Below, piece by piece: positions 1-5,678 of a stretch of 7,917 bases of DNA. Location of the stretch: positions 1 to 7,917 of the forward strand of contig RFJH01000116.1 in assembly GCA_003694975.1 (NCBI GenBank). Direction: 5' to 3'. The stretch is from Anaerolineae bacterium. Its GTDB lineage: Bacteria > Chloroflexota > Anaerolineae > Anaerolineales > Villigracilaceae. The notes under the pieces were generated by a model. That model was not told the origin of the DNA and made no database searches. It was given only the letters and a program-made list of their open reading frames with translations. Position numbers and translations under genes: made by a program. The first letter of the stretch is position 1; each line of letters opens with the position of its first letter.

Positions 1-3
1 ACT

Positions 4-210
4 TTACTCCGCGACGGGGTAATTGATCTCGGCCATGAGCGCCTTGATCTGCTCCTCGGTGGCGGGGGCGTCGAAGGTGATGGTCACTTTCTTGCTCTCC
101 ACTTCGCCTTCCACCGACTTCACGCCGGGGATCTCGCTCACTTCCATCTTGATAGTGTGCACGCAGTGGTGACAGGAAATGTTAGGGACAGAGTAAGTAA
201 CGGTCGTCAT
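4..210 (-). CDS. copZ: CopZ-like heavy-metal-associated (HMA) copper chaperone
   Basis: A 68-residue protein, the normal size of a free-standing HMA domain, expected to carry Cu(I) in the cytosol and pass it to a copper ATPase or to CsoR. The metal loop reads N-I-S-C-H-H-C with cysteines at 13 and 16; the usual Met two residues before the first Cys is Ile here. The rest follows the ferredoxin-like pattern: a helix after the loop, the E-I-P-G-V-K-S-V turn, the K-K-V-T-I-T-F strand, a second helix and the terminal I-N-Y-P-V. The ATG at 208-210 has an AGGAG ribosome site (complement of 217-221) about 7 bases upstream. It lies 58 bp downstream of csoR on the same strand and is probably cotranscribed and copper-induced. 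Copper specificity is inferred from the neighbour; other HMA proteins bind Hg or Zn. Confidence 0.87.
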   Translation of the reverse strand: MTTVTYSVPNISCHHCVHTIKMEVSEIPGVKSVEGEVESKKVTITFDAPATEEQIKALMAEINYPVAE

Positions 211-268
211 GGGAAACTCCTCTTGGGGATGGGGTGATTGGATGATTGGAGATCAGGGTATTGGAGTG

Positions 269-541
269 TCAGACTTTCGTCGCCATCTCGAAGACATCCA
301 GGATCTCGGTCAGGACGCGCTCGCGCTCATCGGCGTCTTCGCCCTGGATGGCGGTGATGACACAAGAATTCAGGTGTTCATCGAGGATAATTGCACTGAC
401 CTTGTTCAAGGCGGCTTCCACGGCTTGAATCTGGCGGATGATGTCCACACAATAGGCATTTTCCTCTACCATGCGGATAATGCCGCCCAGATGACCGTGG
501 ATGACTTTCAAACGACGTAACGCATCTTCATGCTTCACCAT
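269..541 (-). CDS. csoR: CsoR-family copper-sensing transcriptional repressor (DUF156)
   Basis: A 90-residue all-helical repressor of the CsoR/RcnR/FrmR family, close to the usual 85-120. The opening H-E-D-A-L-R-R-L-K and I-x-G-H-L-G-G-I-x-R-M-V-E segment is the family's first helix. The ligand set is Cys31 (A-Y-C-V-D-I), His56 and Cys60 (H-L-N-S-C). This is the C-H-C pattern of Cu(I) sensors; RcnR-type Ni/Co sensors have His at the last position. In the family, apo-protein binds GC-rich operators and Cu(I) releases it. The ATG at 539-541 is preceded by a GAGAGGAG ribosome site. A consensus promoter and a C/G-tract palindrome lie directly upstream, so autoregulation together with the downstream copZ-like gene is likely. 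Cu(I) as inducer is inferred from the ligands. The C-terminal tail is short, as in minimal CsoR proteins. Confidence 0.93.
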   Translation of the reverse strand: MVKHEDALRRLKVIHGHLGGIIRMVEENAYCVDIIRQIQAVEAALNKVSAIILDEHLNSCVITAIQGEDADERERVLTEILDVFEMATKV

Positions 542-556
542 ATGGCTCCTCTCTAT

Positions 557-573
557 ACCCCCCCCAGGGGGGT
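557..573. promoter_or_regulatory. Probable CsoR operator (GC-tract inverted repeat)
   Basis: A perfect 7-bp inverted repeat, ACCCCCC and GGGGGGT, separated by CCA, inside a longer ATACC(C)n-A-(G)nTGGGGTTA tract. Known CsoR operators are TA-flanked C-run/G-run pseudo-palindromes like this. It lies between the -10 element and the start codon of csoR, so bound repressor would cover the transcription start. Function is inferred from shape and position. Confidence 0.75.
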
Positions 574-579
574 GGGGTT

Positions 580-608
580 AATATAACCTGCCTCTTTTGC
601 TTTGTCAA
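580..608 (-). promoter_or_regulatory. sigma70-type promoter of csoR-copZ
   Basis: On the minus strand a perfect -35 TTGACA (complement of 603-608) is followed by a 17-bp spacer and the -10 TATATT (complement of 580-585). This is the strongest promoter match in the window. The predicted start site falls next to or inside the GC-tract operator, leaving a leader of about 30 bases before csoR. Confidence 0.82.
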
Positions 609-678
609 GCCCCCTGGAGCAATACGGGAGCAATTGAAATAATTCTCATACCTCATCCTGCCTCAGGCATAATGCGTT

Positions 679-684
679 TATAAT
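679..684 (+). promoter_or_regulatory. -10 element of a probable leaderless promoter for the HAD gene
   Basis: A perfect TATAAT ends 6 bases before the ATG at 691, so transcription should begin at or within a base or two of the start codon. No Shine-Dalgarno sequence is visible before the ATG, which fits a leaderless mRNA. No convincing -35 is found at 15-18 bp spacing, and it is not an extended -10 (no TGn). Confidence 0.6.
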
Positions 685-690
685 AGCCCC

Positions 691-1161
691 ATGATTGAAC
701 TCACCATCCCCGGCCGCGGGGAATTGCGGCTACAGCATCTCGTCACCGATGTCAACGGCACCCTGGCCGTGGACGGCCACCTGCTCGATGGGCTGGTGAA
801 GCGGATCGCTGCCTTGCGCGACCGGCTAGAGGTCCACCTTCTGACCGCCGACACACACGGCAAACAGGCCATTATCGACCGGCAGTTGAACCTCACCGCC
901 GTGCGCGTCCGGGGTGGGAACGAGGCGGAGCAAAAAGCCGCCTACGTCCGCAACCTGGGCGCGGAGACGGTCGTCGCCATTGGCCAAGGTGCCAATGACG
1001 CTGCGATGCTCAAGGCTGCCGGCCTGGGCATCTGTGTCCTTTCCACTGAGGGCGTCGCCGTGGAGACTCTGATGTCCGCCGACCTGGTCGTCGCGAACAT
1101 CTTCGACGCGCTGGAGTTGCTGGACAAACCTTTACGCATCGTCGCCAGTCTGCGCAGATGA
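691..1161 (+). CDS. HAD-superfamily hydrolase resembling the P-type ATPase phosphorylation domain (soluble P-type ATPase-like)
   Basis: A 156-residue soluble protein with the four HAD motifs. Motif I is D20-V-N-G-T-L, with nucleophile Asp20 and Asn22 at the position where DxD phosphatases have the acid Asp. Motif II is L-L-T52-A-D, motif III probably Lys82, and motif IV G-Q-G-A-N-D (98-103). There is no room for a large cap. The D-x-N-G-T and G-x-G-A-N-D-A-A-M-L-K pattern resembles the group called soluble P-type ATPase (COG4087) more than sugar-phosphate phosphatases. The missing second Asp argues against ordinary phosphomonoesterase turnover, because P-type ATPases also lack it; the Gln at 99 replaces the first Asp of the P-type G-D-G-x-N-D motif. 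The substrate is unknown. The gene appears leaderless, diverges from csoR, and its stop overlaps the next start (ATGA, 1158-1161), implying translational coupling. COG membership is from memory of the family pattern. Confidence 0.85.
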   Translation: MIELTIPGRGELRLQHLVTDVNGTLAVDGHLLDGLVKRIAALRDRLEVHLLTADTHGKQAIIDRQLNLTAVRVRGGNEAEQKAAYVRNLGAETVVAIGQGANDAAMLKAAGLGICVLSTEGVAVETLMSADLVVANIFDALELLDKPLRIVASLRR

Positions 1162-2543
1162 CTTTGCCTGAAGAACCCTCCTCCCCGGAACCCCCCTCCC
1201 CCGAAGTGCCAGAGAACGGGAGCACCTCCCCGGCTGTCGCACCGGAGATGCCACCCCCAACCTCTCGACGGGCGACGCGCGCTCGCCGCCGTCGTGCCCG
1301 CCGCCTGCTGGCACCGCCCGATGCGCAGGGACGTGCCGCCGTCCTGGCGCGTCTTTCTCATCGCGCCTACCCCTCATACGAGTTCTTCGTTTTCGCTTTC
1401 TTGTGTGGGGGCATTCTGGGCGCGGGGTACATCCTGGATTCGCAGGCTTTGCTCATCTTCGGCGCGCTGACAGCCCCTCTGATGACTCCCTGGATGGGCA
1501 TGACTCTGGCAACTTCCATCGGGGCAGCGCGCTTCTTCTTTCAAACGTTGGCCGCTCTTCTCATCGGTGGCGCTCTCGTCTTTATCACCGGCCTCCTCGC
1601 TGGCATGGCCGCGCGCATCTGGATGCCTCTCACCCTGAACCAGACATATGTCCACAGTCGTTTGTGGTGGCCGGACCTGTTCGTGCTCGCCCTCGGCGCC
1701 ATCCTGCTGGTTGTCTCCTTTGTGCGATCCGAAGAAAAGCCGTACCTCCCCAGCGTCATGCTGGCCTATGAACTCTTTCTTCCTCTCAGTGCAGGGGGCT
1801 TCGGCCTGGGCGGCGGGCTGGGCGAGGTCTGGCCACATGGCCTGTGGGTTTTCGTCACTCACCTCGCCTGGGCGACGTTTTTCGGCACCCTCACTCTCTT
1901 CGCCCTGCGGTTCTATCCTCGCAGTTGGGATGGCATGTTCTTCGGTGGCCTGGTTCTGCTTATTCTGCTCTTTACGCTCGTCGAACTGACCGGCCTGAGA
2001 ACGGCGGCTATGGTGCGCCTTGGCTGGATCACCCCTGCGCCGACACCGGAAGCCGCTCAAGTTCCTGCCGCCTCACCGCCTGCGCCATCCCCCCCGCCGA
2101 TACCTTCTCTCACACCGACCACTCTCCCCATCCCAACGCCAACCGCTACGGCCTCCAAGACGGCAACCCCCAGCCCCTCGCCCGCTGCGCTGACTAACCT
2201 GACCCTCCCCCCCACGGCCACCGCCACGGAGACCATTACCCCACACCCCACGCCGGTCTATGCGCGCATCAAGGCGGCATACGGCGGTGGGGCGACGTTG
2301 CGCAAGGAACCGGAAGGGATCGCGGTCGCCGTGCTGGATAACGGCGAACTGGTAGAAATTTTGCCGGAGAGGGAGGAAATCAACGGACAGGTTTGGATAC
2401 ACGTCGTCGCTCTGCGCGATGACCAGGAGATCGAGGGCTGGATCATCCAGGACGTGCTGGTCACGGCTACGCCGGTGCCGAACTGGCGACCCTCTGCCAC
2501 ACCCTCGGTGACCTCTTCCCCTTTACCATCATCGACCCCCTGA
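1158..2543 (+). CDS. DUF389 multi-pass membrane protein with C-terminal Pro/Thr linker and bacterial SH3 domain
   Basis: A 461-residue membrane protein of unknown function. Residues 1-36 are Pro/Glu/Ser-rich and 37-49 form an Arg cluster, probably cytoplasmic. About seven hydrophobic segments follow, near 74-93, 96-118, 126-150, 172-190, 198-222, 229-251 and 259-280. The stretch D-S-Q-A-L-L-I-F-G-A-L-T-A-P-L-M-T-P and the later L-P-S-V-M-L-A-Y-E-L-F-L-P-L-S-A-G-G-F-G-L are the two conserved DUF389 blocks. Residues 283-366 are a Pro/Thr/Ala linker. Residues 368-437 form a bacterial SH3-like domain (Y-G-G-G-A-T-L-R-K-E-P-E-G, then the E-L-V-E-I-L and W-I strands), followed by a Pro/Ser/Thr tail. 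Seven helices with the Arg cluster inside would put the SH3b domain outside the cell. The start overlaps the HAD stop and has no clear ribosome site, so it is probably coupled to HAD translation. No transported substrate can be read from the sequence. Confidence 0.85.
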   Translation: MTLPEEPSSPEPPSPEVPENGSTSPAVAPEMPPPTSRRATRARRRRARRLLAPPDAQGRAAVLARLSHRAYPSYEFFVFAFLCGGILGAGYILDSQALLIFGALTAPLMTPWMGMTLATSIGAARFFFQTLAALLIGGALVFITGLLAGMAARIWMPLTLNQTYVHSRLWWPDLFVLALGAILLVVSFVRSEEKPYLPSVMLAYELFLPLSAGGFGLGGGLGEVWPHGLWVFVTHLAWATFFGTLTLFALRFYPRSWDGMFFGGLVLLILLFTLVELTGLRTAAMVRLGWITPAPTPEAAQVPAASPPAPSPPPIPSLTPTTLPIPTPTATASKTATPSPSPAALTNLTLPPTATATETITPHPTPVYARIKAAYGGGATLRKEPEGIAVAVLDNGELVEILPEREEINGQVWIHVVALRDDQEIEGWIIQDVLVTATPVPNWRPSATPSVTSSPLPSSTP

Positions 2544-2562
2544 TCGGAGTGACCCAGGACAC

Positions 2563-2594
2563 GCGGCCAAATCCTCCATAACCGCATTGGCCGC
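2563..2594 (+). terminator. Intergenic hairpin between the DUF389 gene and the phosphohexomutase gene
   Basis: A perfect 8-bp stem, GCGGCCAA at 2563-2570 and TTGGCCGC at 2587-2594, with a 16-base loop, 20 bp after the DUF389 stop. It has no U-tract, so it is a weak candidate for an intrinsic terminator. It may instead be a processing, stability or attenuation structure, or a palindromic protein site. Apart from this hairpin and the ribosome site at 2629-2633 I see nothing in the 96-bp gap. Confidence 0.45.
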
Positions 2595-2639
2595 ATCCCC
2601 CATGAACAGTTTCAATCCCAGATCTGGCAGGAGAACGAC

Positions 2640-4121
2640 ATGCCCATTCACTTTGGAACGGACGGCTGGCGCGCCGTCATCTCAGACACCTTCACCTACA
2701 GCAACCTGCGCATGGTTACCCAGGCCATCGCCGACGCGGTTGCCTCGGAACATTGGGACAAATCGGCCTTGTCCCCTACCATGCCCGTTGACAACGGTCA
2801 TCCTCCTGATCCGAAGAAAATCGTCGTCGGCTTCGACACGCGTTTTCTCTCCGACCGCTACGCGGCTGAGGTCGCCCGTGTCCTGGCCGCGAACGGCTAC
2901 ACCGTCTATCTGACTCAGGCTGACGCGCCGACGCCCGCCATCTCCTACGCCGTGCGCCACCTCGGCGCTGTGGCCGGTGTAGTCATCACCGCATCGCATA
3001 ACGCCCCGCGTTACAACGGTGTGAAACTCAAAGCCGCCTTCGGTGGCTCCGCCCTGCCGGAACAATGTCGCCGCGTGGAAGTGTACATCAACGACAACGA
3101 GCAACGCGCTCGCGGCCCGAACCTGATGGACTTCGACCAGGCGCGCCGCATGGGTCTCATTCAAAAGTTCAACCCCCTGCCGGCATACTACGAACACCTG
3201 CGCACTCTGATCGATTCGGACGTCATCGCCGAGAACCCGCCGCGCATTGTGGTCGATTCGATGTACGGTGCCGGGCGCGGTGTCATCAAGGGCTTCCTGC
3301 AAGGGACCGGTTGTGAGGTCGCGGAGATCCGCAACGAGATGAATCCGGGCTTTGGCGGCGTACATCCCGAACCCATCGCTCGCTATCTCGATGCCCTCGC
3401 CGGCGCCATCAGCACCGGTATGGGTGCCTTCGGCCTGGCGACCGATGGCGACGCCGACCGCATCGGCGCCATGGATGAACGCGGTCAATTCGTGGACCCA
3501 CACAAGATTATGGCTTTGGCACTGCGCTACCTGGTTGAACAGCGCGGTTGGAAAGGTGACGTGGTACGCACGGTCTCTACAACGCGTATGGTTGACCGCC
3601 TGGCCGAACGCTACGGCCTGACCGTCCACGAGACGCCGGTTGGCTTCAATCACATTGCAGATTACATGATCAGCGGAGATGTTCTGATTGGGGGCGAGGA
3701 GTCGGGTGGGATTTCAATCAAAGGGCACATCCCCGAAGGGGATGGCATCCTGATGGGACTCCTCATCGTGGAGATGGTCGCTGCCTATGGAAAGCCCCTG
3801 CGCGAACTGGTCGCCGACCTGCTTGCCGAGGTCGGGCCGGCGCACTACGCCCGCCGCGACCTGCGCCTGAAGCGACCGGTGGCCAAGTCTGAGATGGTGG
3901 AGCGCTTGACTTCTCAGGCCCCGGCGCGATTGGGTGGGCACAAGGTGAAGGAAGTGAACAATCGCGATGGGGTGAAGTACATCCTGGATGACGATTCCTG
4001 GCTCCTCATCCGCCCTTCGGGAACCGAGCCGGTGCTACGCGTCTACGCCGAGGGGCGTAGCGAGGAAATGGTTCAGGCATTGTTGGAGTATGGGGAAACG
4101 GTTGCCGGGAGTATCGTCTGA
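2640..4121 (+). CDS. Alpha-D-phosphohexomutase (phosphoglucomutase/phosphomannomutase family)
   Basis: A 493-residue cytosolic enzyme that interconverts hexose 1- and 6-phosphates, probably glucose 1-phosphate and glucose 6-phosphate. All four family signatures are present and in order. The catalytic phosphoserine loop is T-A-S119-H-N. The Mg-binding loop is D269-G-D271-A-D273-R. The sugar-specificity loop is G-G-E-E-S-G-G (351-357), of the type usual in glucose-preferring members; GlmM has GEQSGH and many PMM/PGM enzymes GEMSGH. The phosphate-binding loop is R458-P-S-G-T-E-P. The residue after T-A-S-H-N is Ala where most relatives have Pro. The N-terminal F-G-T-D-G-W-R is intact, and about 15 extra polar/Pro residues lie near 40-57. 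An AGGAG site at 2629-2633, 6 bases before the ATG, fixes the start. It may be read through from the HAD/DUF389 genes, but it has its own ribosome site and the 96-bp gap leaves that open. Confidence 0.95.
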   Translation: MPIHFGTDGWRAVISDTFTYSNLRMVTQAIADAVASEHWDKSALSPTMPVDNGHPPDPKKIVVGFDTRFLSDRYAAEVARVLAANGYTVYLTQADAPTPAISYAVRHLGAVAGVVITASHNAPRYNGVKLKAAFGGSALPEQCRRVEVYINDNEQRARGPNLMDFDQARRMGLIQKFNPLPAYYEHLRTLIDSDVIAENPPRIVVDSMYGAGRGVIKGFLQGTGCEVAEIRNEMNPGFGGVHPEPIARYLDALAGAISTGMGAFGLATDGDADRIGAMDERGQFVDPHKIMALALRYLVEQRGWKGDVVRTVSTTRMVDRLAERYGLTVHETPVGFNHIADYMISGDVLIGGEESGGISIKGHIPEGDGILMGLLIVEMVAAYGKPLRELVADLLAEVGPAHYARRDLRLKRPVAKSEMVERLTSQAPARLGGHKVKEVNNRDGVKYILDDDSWLLIRPSGTEPVLRVYAEGRSEEMVQALLEYGETVAGSIV

Positions 4122-4202
4122 CAACTTCCCTGGCCTTGGGCACGGGGGACGATCTGGCCAATTGTGATCAAAATCAAGATCCTCCCTCTTTGATGAGCAA
4201 TC

Positions 4203-4229
4203 CCGGCATCAGGGCTGTTTGTATGCCGG
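4203..4229. terminator. Second hairpin in the convergent intergenic region
   Basis: A perfect 7-bp stem, CCGGCAT at 4203-4209 and ATGCCGG at 4223-4229, with a 13-base loop. It lies about 80 bp after the phosphohexomutase stop and about 60 bp beyond the opposing gene's stop. No T-tract flanks it. A role in ending either transcript is inferred from position only. The remainder of 4122-4202 shows no feature I can support. Confidence 0.35.
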
Positions 4230-4241
4230 CCAGACCGGGCT

Positions 4242-4275
4242 TGAGGCAGGTGGAGAAGAGTGCCCACCTGCCTCA
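4242..4275. terminator. Strong hairpin, probable terminator between convergent genes
   Basis: A perfect 12-bp stem, TGAGGCAGGTGG at 4242-4253 and CCACCTGCCTCA at 4264-4275, with a 10-base loop. It begins 11 bases after the stop of the minus-strand alpha-oxoamine synthase and lies in the only gap between convergent genes. That placement fits a terminator, possibly bidirectional, but no U-tract follows on either strand, so it would need Rho or act as an end-protecting structure. Confidence 0.65.
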
Positions 4276-4286
4276 CCACCGGCATC

Positions 4287-5495
4287 TCAGATGATGCCGA
4301 TTTCCTTGCCTGCTTTCACCATCACATCAATGGCGTGTTCGATCTCATCCGGTTCATGCGCCGCTGTGACCGTCGCTCGGAGGCGGGCCAGTCCCTCCGG
4401 CACCGCCGGGGAGACCACCGGCAGGACGAAGATGTCCGAACGTTGACAGGCTGCCGTCAGTGCGAAGGCGCGCTCATCCGAGCCGCACAGTACGGGGACG
4501 ATGGCCGTTTCGGTGAGCATCGTATCGAACCCTGCCGACTTGAGGCCGTTGATGAATATCTCCGTATTGGCGCGCAGTTTCTCAATCCGCCAGGGTTCTT
4601 CCAGGATGATTTTGAAGGCCTCTTTCGCTGCCGCCGCCTGGGCCGGAGGAAGCGCCGCCGAGAAAATGTAGGCACGGCTGGCATGGCGCAGATAGGTGAT
4701 AATCTCCTTCTTACCTGCCACGTACCCCCCCACCGAAGGGATCGTCTTGCTCAGTGTGCCCATTTTGATATCAATCACATCCTCCAGGCCAAAGTGCTCC
4801 TCGATGCCGCGACCGGTTTTGCCAAGCACCCCGACCGAGTGGGCTTCATCAATCATCAGCCAGGCATCGTACTTGCGGCACAACTCGGCCATGCGAGGCA
4901 AGTCGATGATATCCCCATCCATGCTGAAGACGGCATCGGCAACGACCAGTTTTGCCGCGCCGGAAGGCACCTGTTGCAAACGTCGCTCCAGGTCATCCAT
5001 GTCGTTGTGTTTGAAGCGCCGGAACACCGCCCCGGACATCAGGCAACCGTCCACGATGGAGGCGTGATTCAGTTTGTCGGAGAGCACCCAGTCACCGCGC
5101 CCCATTAAGGTGGAGACTACCGTCAGGTTGGTGACGTAACCTGAAGTGTACGTGATGGCTGCCTCGGCGTGCTTGAATTCGGCAATGGTCTCTTCCAGTT
5201 CCTCGTGTAATTTCAGGCTGCCGGCCAGCGAGCGCACACCATGTGTGCCCGTTCCGTATTTCTCCACCGCCTCCTGGGCGGCTTTGTTGATACGAGGATG
5301 GCCGACCAGCCCCAGGTAACTGTACGAGGCATACATCCCCATCTCTCGCCCGTTGACAAGCACGCGCGCCCCGCCGCGCAGTTCCGTGATCGGTTGATTG
5401 TAGAAGTACAACCCCCGCGCTTTCAGCGCGTTCACGCGTTCGTTCATCACCATAATGCGACGAGCCACCGCATCTCTTGCTGCGTCCAGTTCCAT
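4287..5495 (-). CDS. PLP-dependent alpha-oxoamine synthase (glycine C-acetyltransferase / 8-amino-7-oxononanoate synthase family)
   Basis: A 402-residue fold-type I PLP enzyme that condenses an amino acid with an acyl-CoA, releasing CO2 and CoA. The Schiff-base lysine is Lys250 in G-T-L-S-K. Asp216 and His219 in I-D-E-A-H-S-V-G and His144 in L-N-H-A-S-I-V-D-G are the expected cofactor-contact residues. The Y-G-T-G-T-H-G-V-R-S-L-A-G loop and the final A-R-L-R-A-T-V-T-A-A-H are also typical. Length matches Kbl, BioF and serine palmitoyltransferase (about 390-420). I chose ATG 5493-5495 because GAAGGAG lies 8-9 bases upstream. An in-frame ATG at 5576 would add 27 residues without homology, lacks a ribosome site and lies upstream of the likely promoter. 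No bio genes and no threonine dehydrogenase gene are adjacent, so glycine/acetyl-CoA, alanine/pimeloyl and serine/palmitoyl reactions cannot be separated from context. Confidence 0.92.
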   Translation of the reverse strand: MELDAARDAVARRIMVMNERVNALKARGLYFYNQPITELRGGARVLVNGREMGMYASYSYLGLVGHPRINKAAQEAVEKYGTGTHGVRSLAGSLKLHEELEETIAEFKHAEAAITYTSGYVTNLTVVSTLMGRGDWVLSDKLNHASIVDGCLMSGAVFRRFKHNDMDDLERRLQQVPSGAAKLVVADAVFSMDGDIIDLPRMAELCRKYDAWLMIDEAHSVGVLGKTGRGIEEHFGLEDVIDIKMGTLSKTIPSVGGYVAGKKEIITYLRHASRAYIFSAALPPAQAAAAKEAFKIILEEPWRIEKLRANTEIFINGLKSAGFDTMLTETAIVPVLCGSDERAFALTAACQRSDIFVLPVVSPAVPEGLARLRATVTAAHEPDEIEHAIDVMVKAGKEIGII

Positions 5496-5530
5496 AGAAC
5501 CATCTCCTTCCATAAATGCAGGCTGGCATA

Positions 5531-5559
5531 AGTTTAGCCCAGGGAGGCGGTTCTGTCCA
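5531..5559 (-). promoter_or_regulatory. Candidate promoter of the alpha-oxoamine synthase gene
   Basis: On the minus strand TGGACA (complement of 5554-5559, 5/6 to the -35 consensus), a 17-bp spacer and TAAACT (complement of 5531-5536, 4/6 to the -10 consensus). Transcription from it would start near 5524 and give a leader of about 30 bases. That supports the ATG at 5493-5495 over the upstream one. Confidence 0.45.
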
Positions 5560-5614
5560 GTCAAGGGAAAATGCATCCCCCATTCTTCTCATCTTGGCGG
5601 CGGACAGGGTGCGA

Positions 5615-5620
5615 TATAAT
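5615..5620 (+). promoter_or_regulatory. -10 element upstream of the lipoprotein operon
   Basis: A perfect TATAAT lies 58 bp before the first lipoprotein start. The -35 is poor; the nearest candidate, TTGGCG at 5594-5599, gives a 15-bp spacer. It sits in the 183-bp divergent gap shared with the alpha-oxoamine synthase promoter. The rest of that gap shows no further site I can support. Confidence 0.55.
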
Positions 5621-5678
5621 GAAACAGAACTCGATGGAAATTGCCCCTCCTGTGTCCACGAAACTTGGAGGAAAACAG

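Noticed and set aside
236..251. Imperfect tandem 8-bp repeat (GATTGGAT/GATTGGAG) between csoR and the copZ-like gene
   Set aside because: Two units with 7 of 8 bases matching; too short to separate from chance.
1374..2060. Open frame (228 codons) antisense to the DUF389 gene
   Set aside because: Highly charged Glu/Gln/Arg shadow of hydrophobic codons; no domain and no ribosome site.
2080..2255. C-rich low-complexity stretch that could pass for a repeat array
   Set aside because: It encodes the Pro/Thr linker in frame and has no regular unit or spacing, so it is neither a CRISPR array nor a tandem repeat.
2682..3653. Long open frame (323 codons) antisense to the phosphohexomutase gene
   Set aside because: It lies wholly opposite a gene with all family motifs, has no recognisable domain and is Arg/His/Val-rich as expected for a GC-rich shadow frame.
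4260..5108. Long open frame (282 codons) antisense to the alpha-oxoamine synthase
   Set aside because: Its composition is the mirror of the real gene, with no domain, and it runs through the hairpin region.
5496..5576. N-terminal extension of the alpha-oxoamine synthase from ATG 5576
   Set aside because: No ribosome site at that ATG, a candidate promoter lies inside the extension, and a good GAAGGAG precedes the ATG at 5493-5495.
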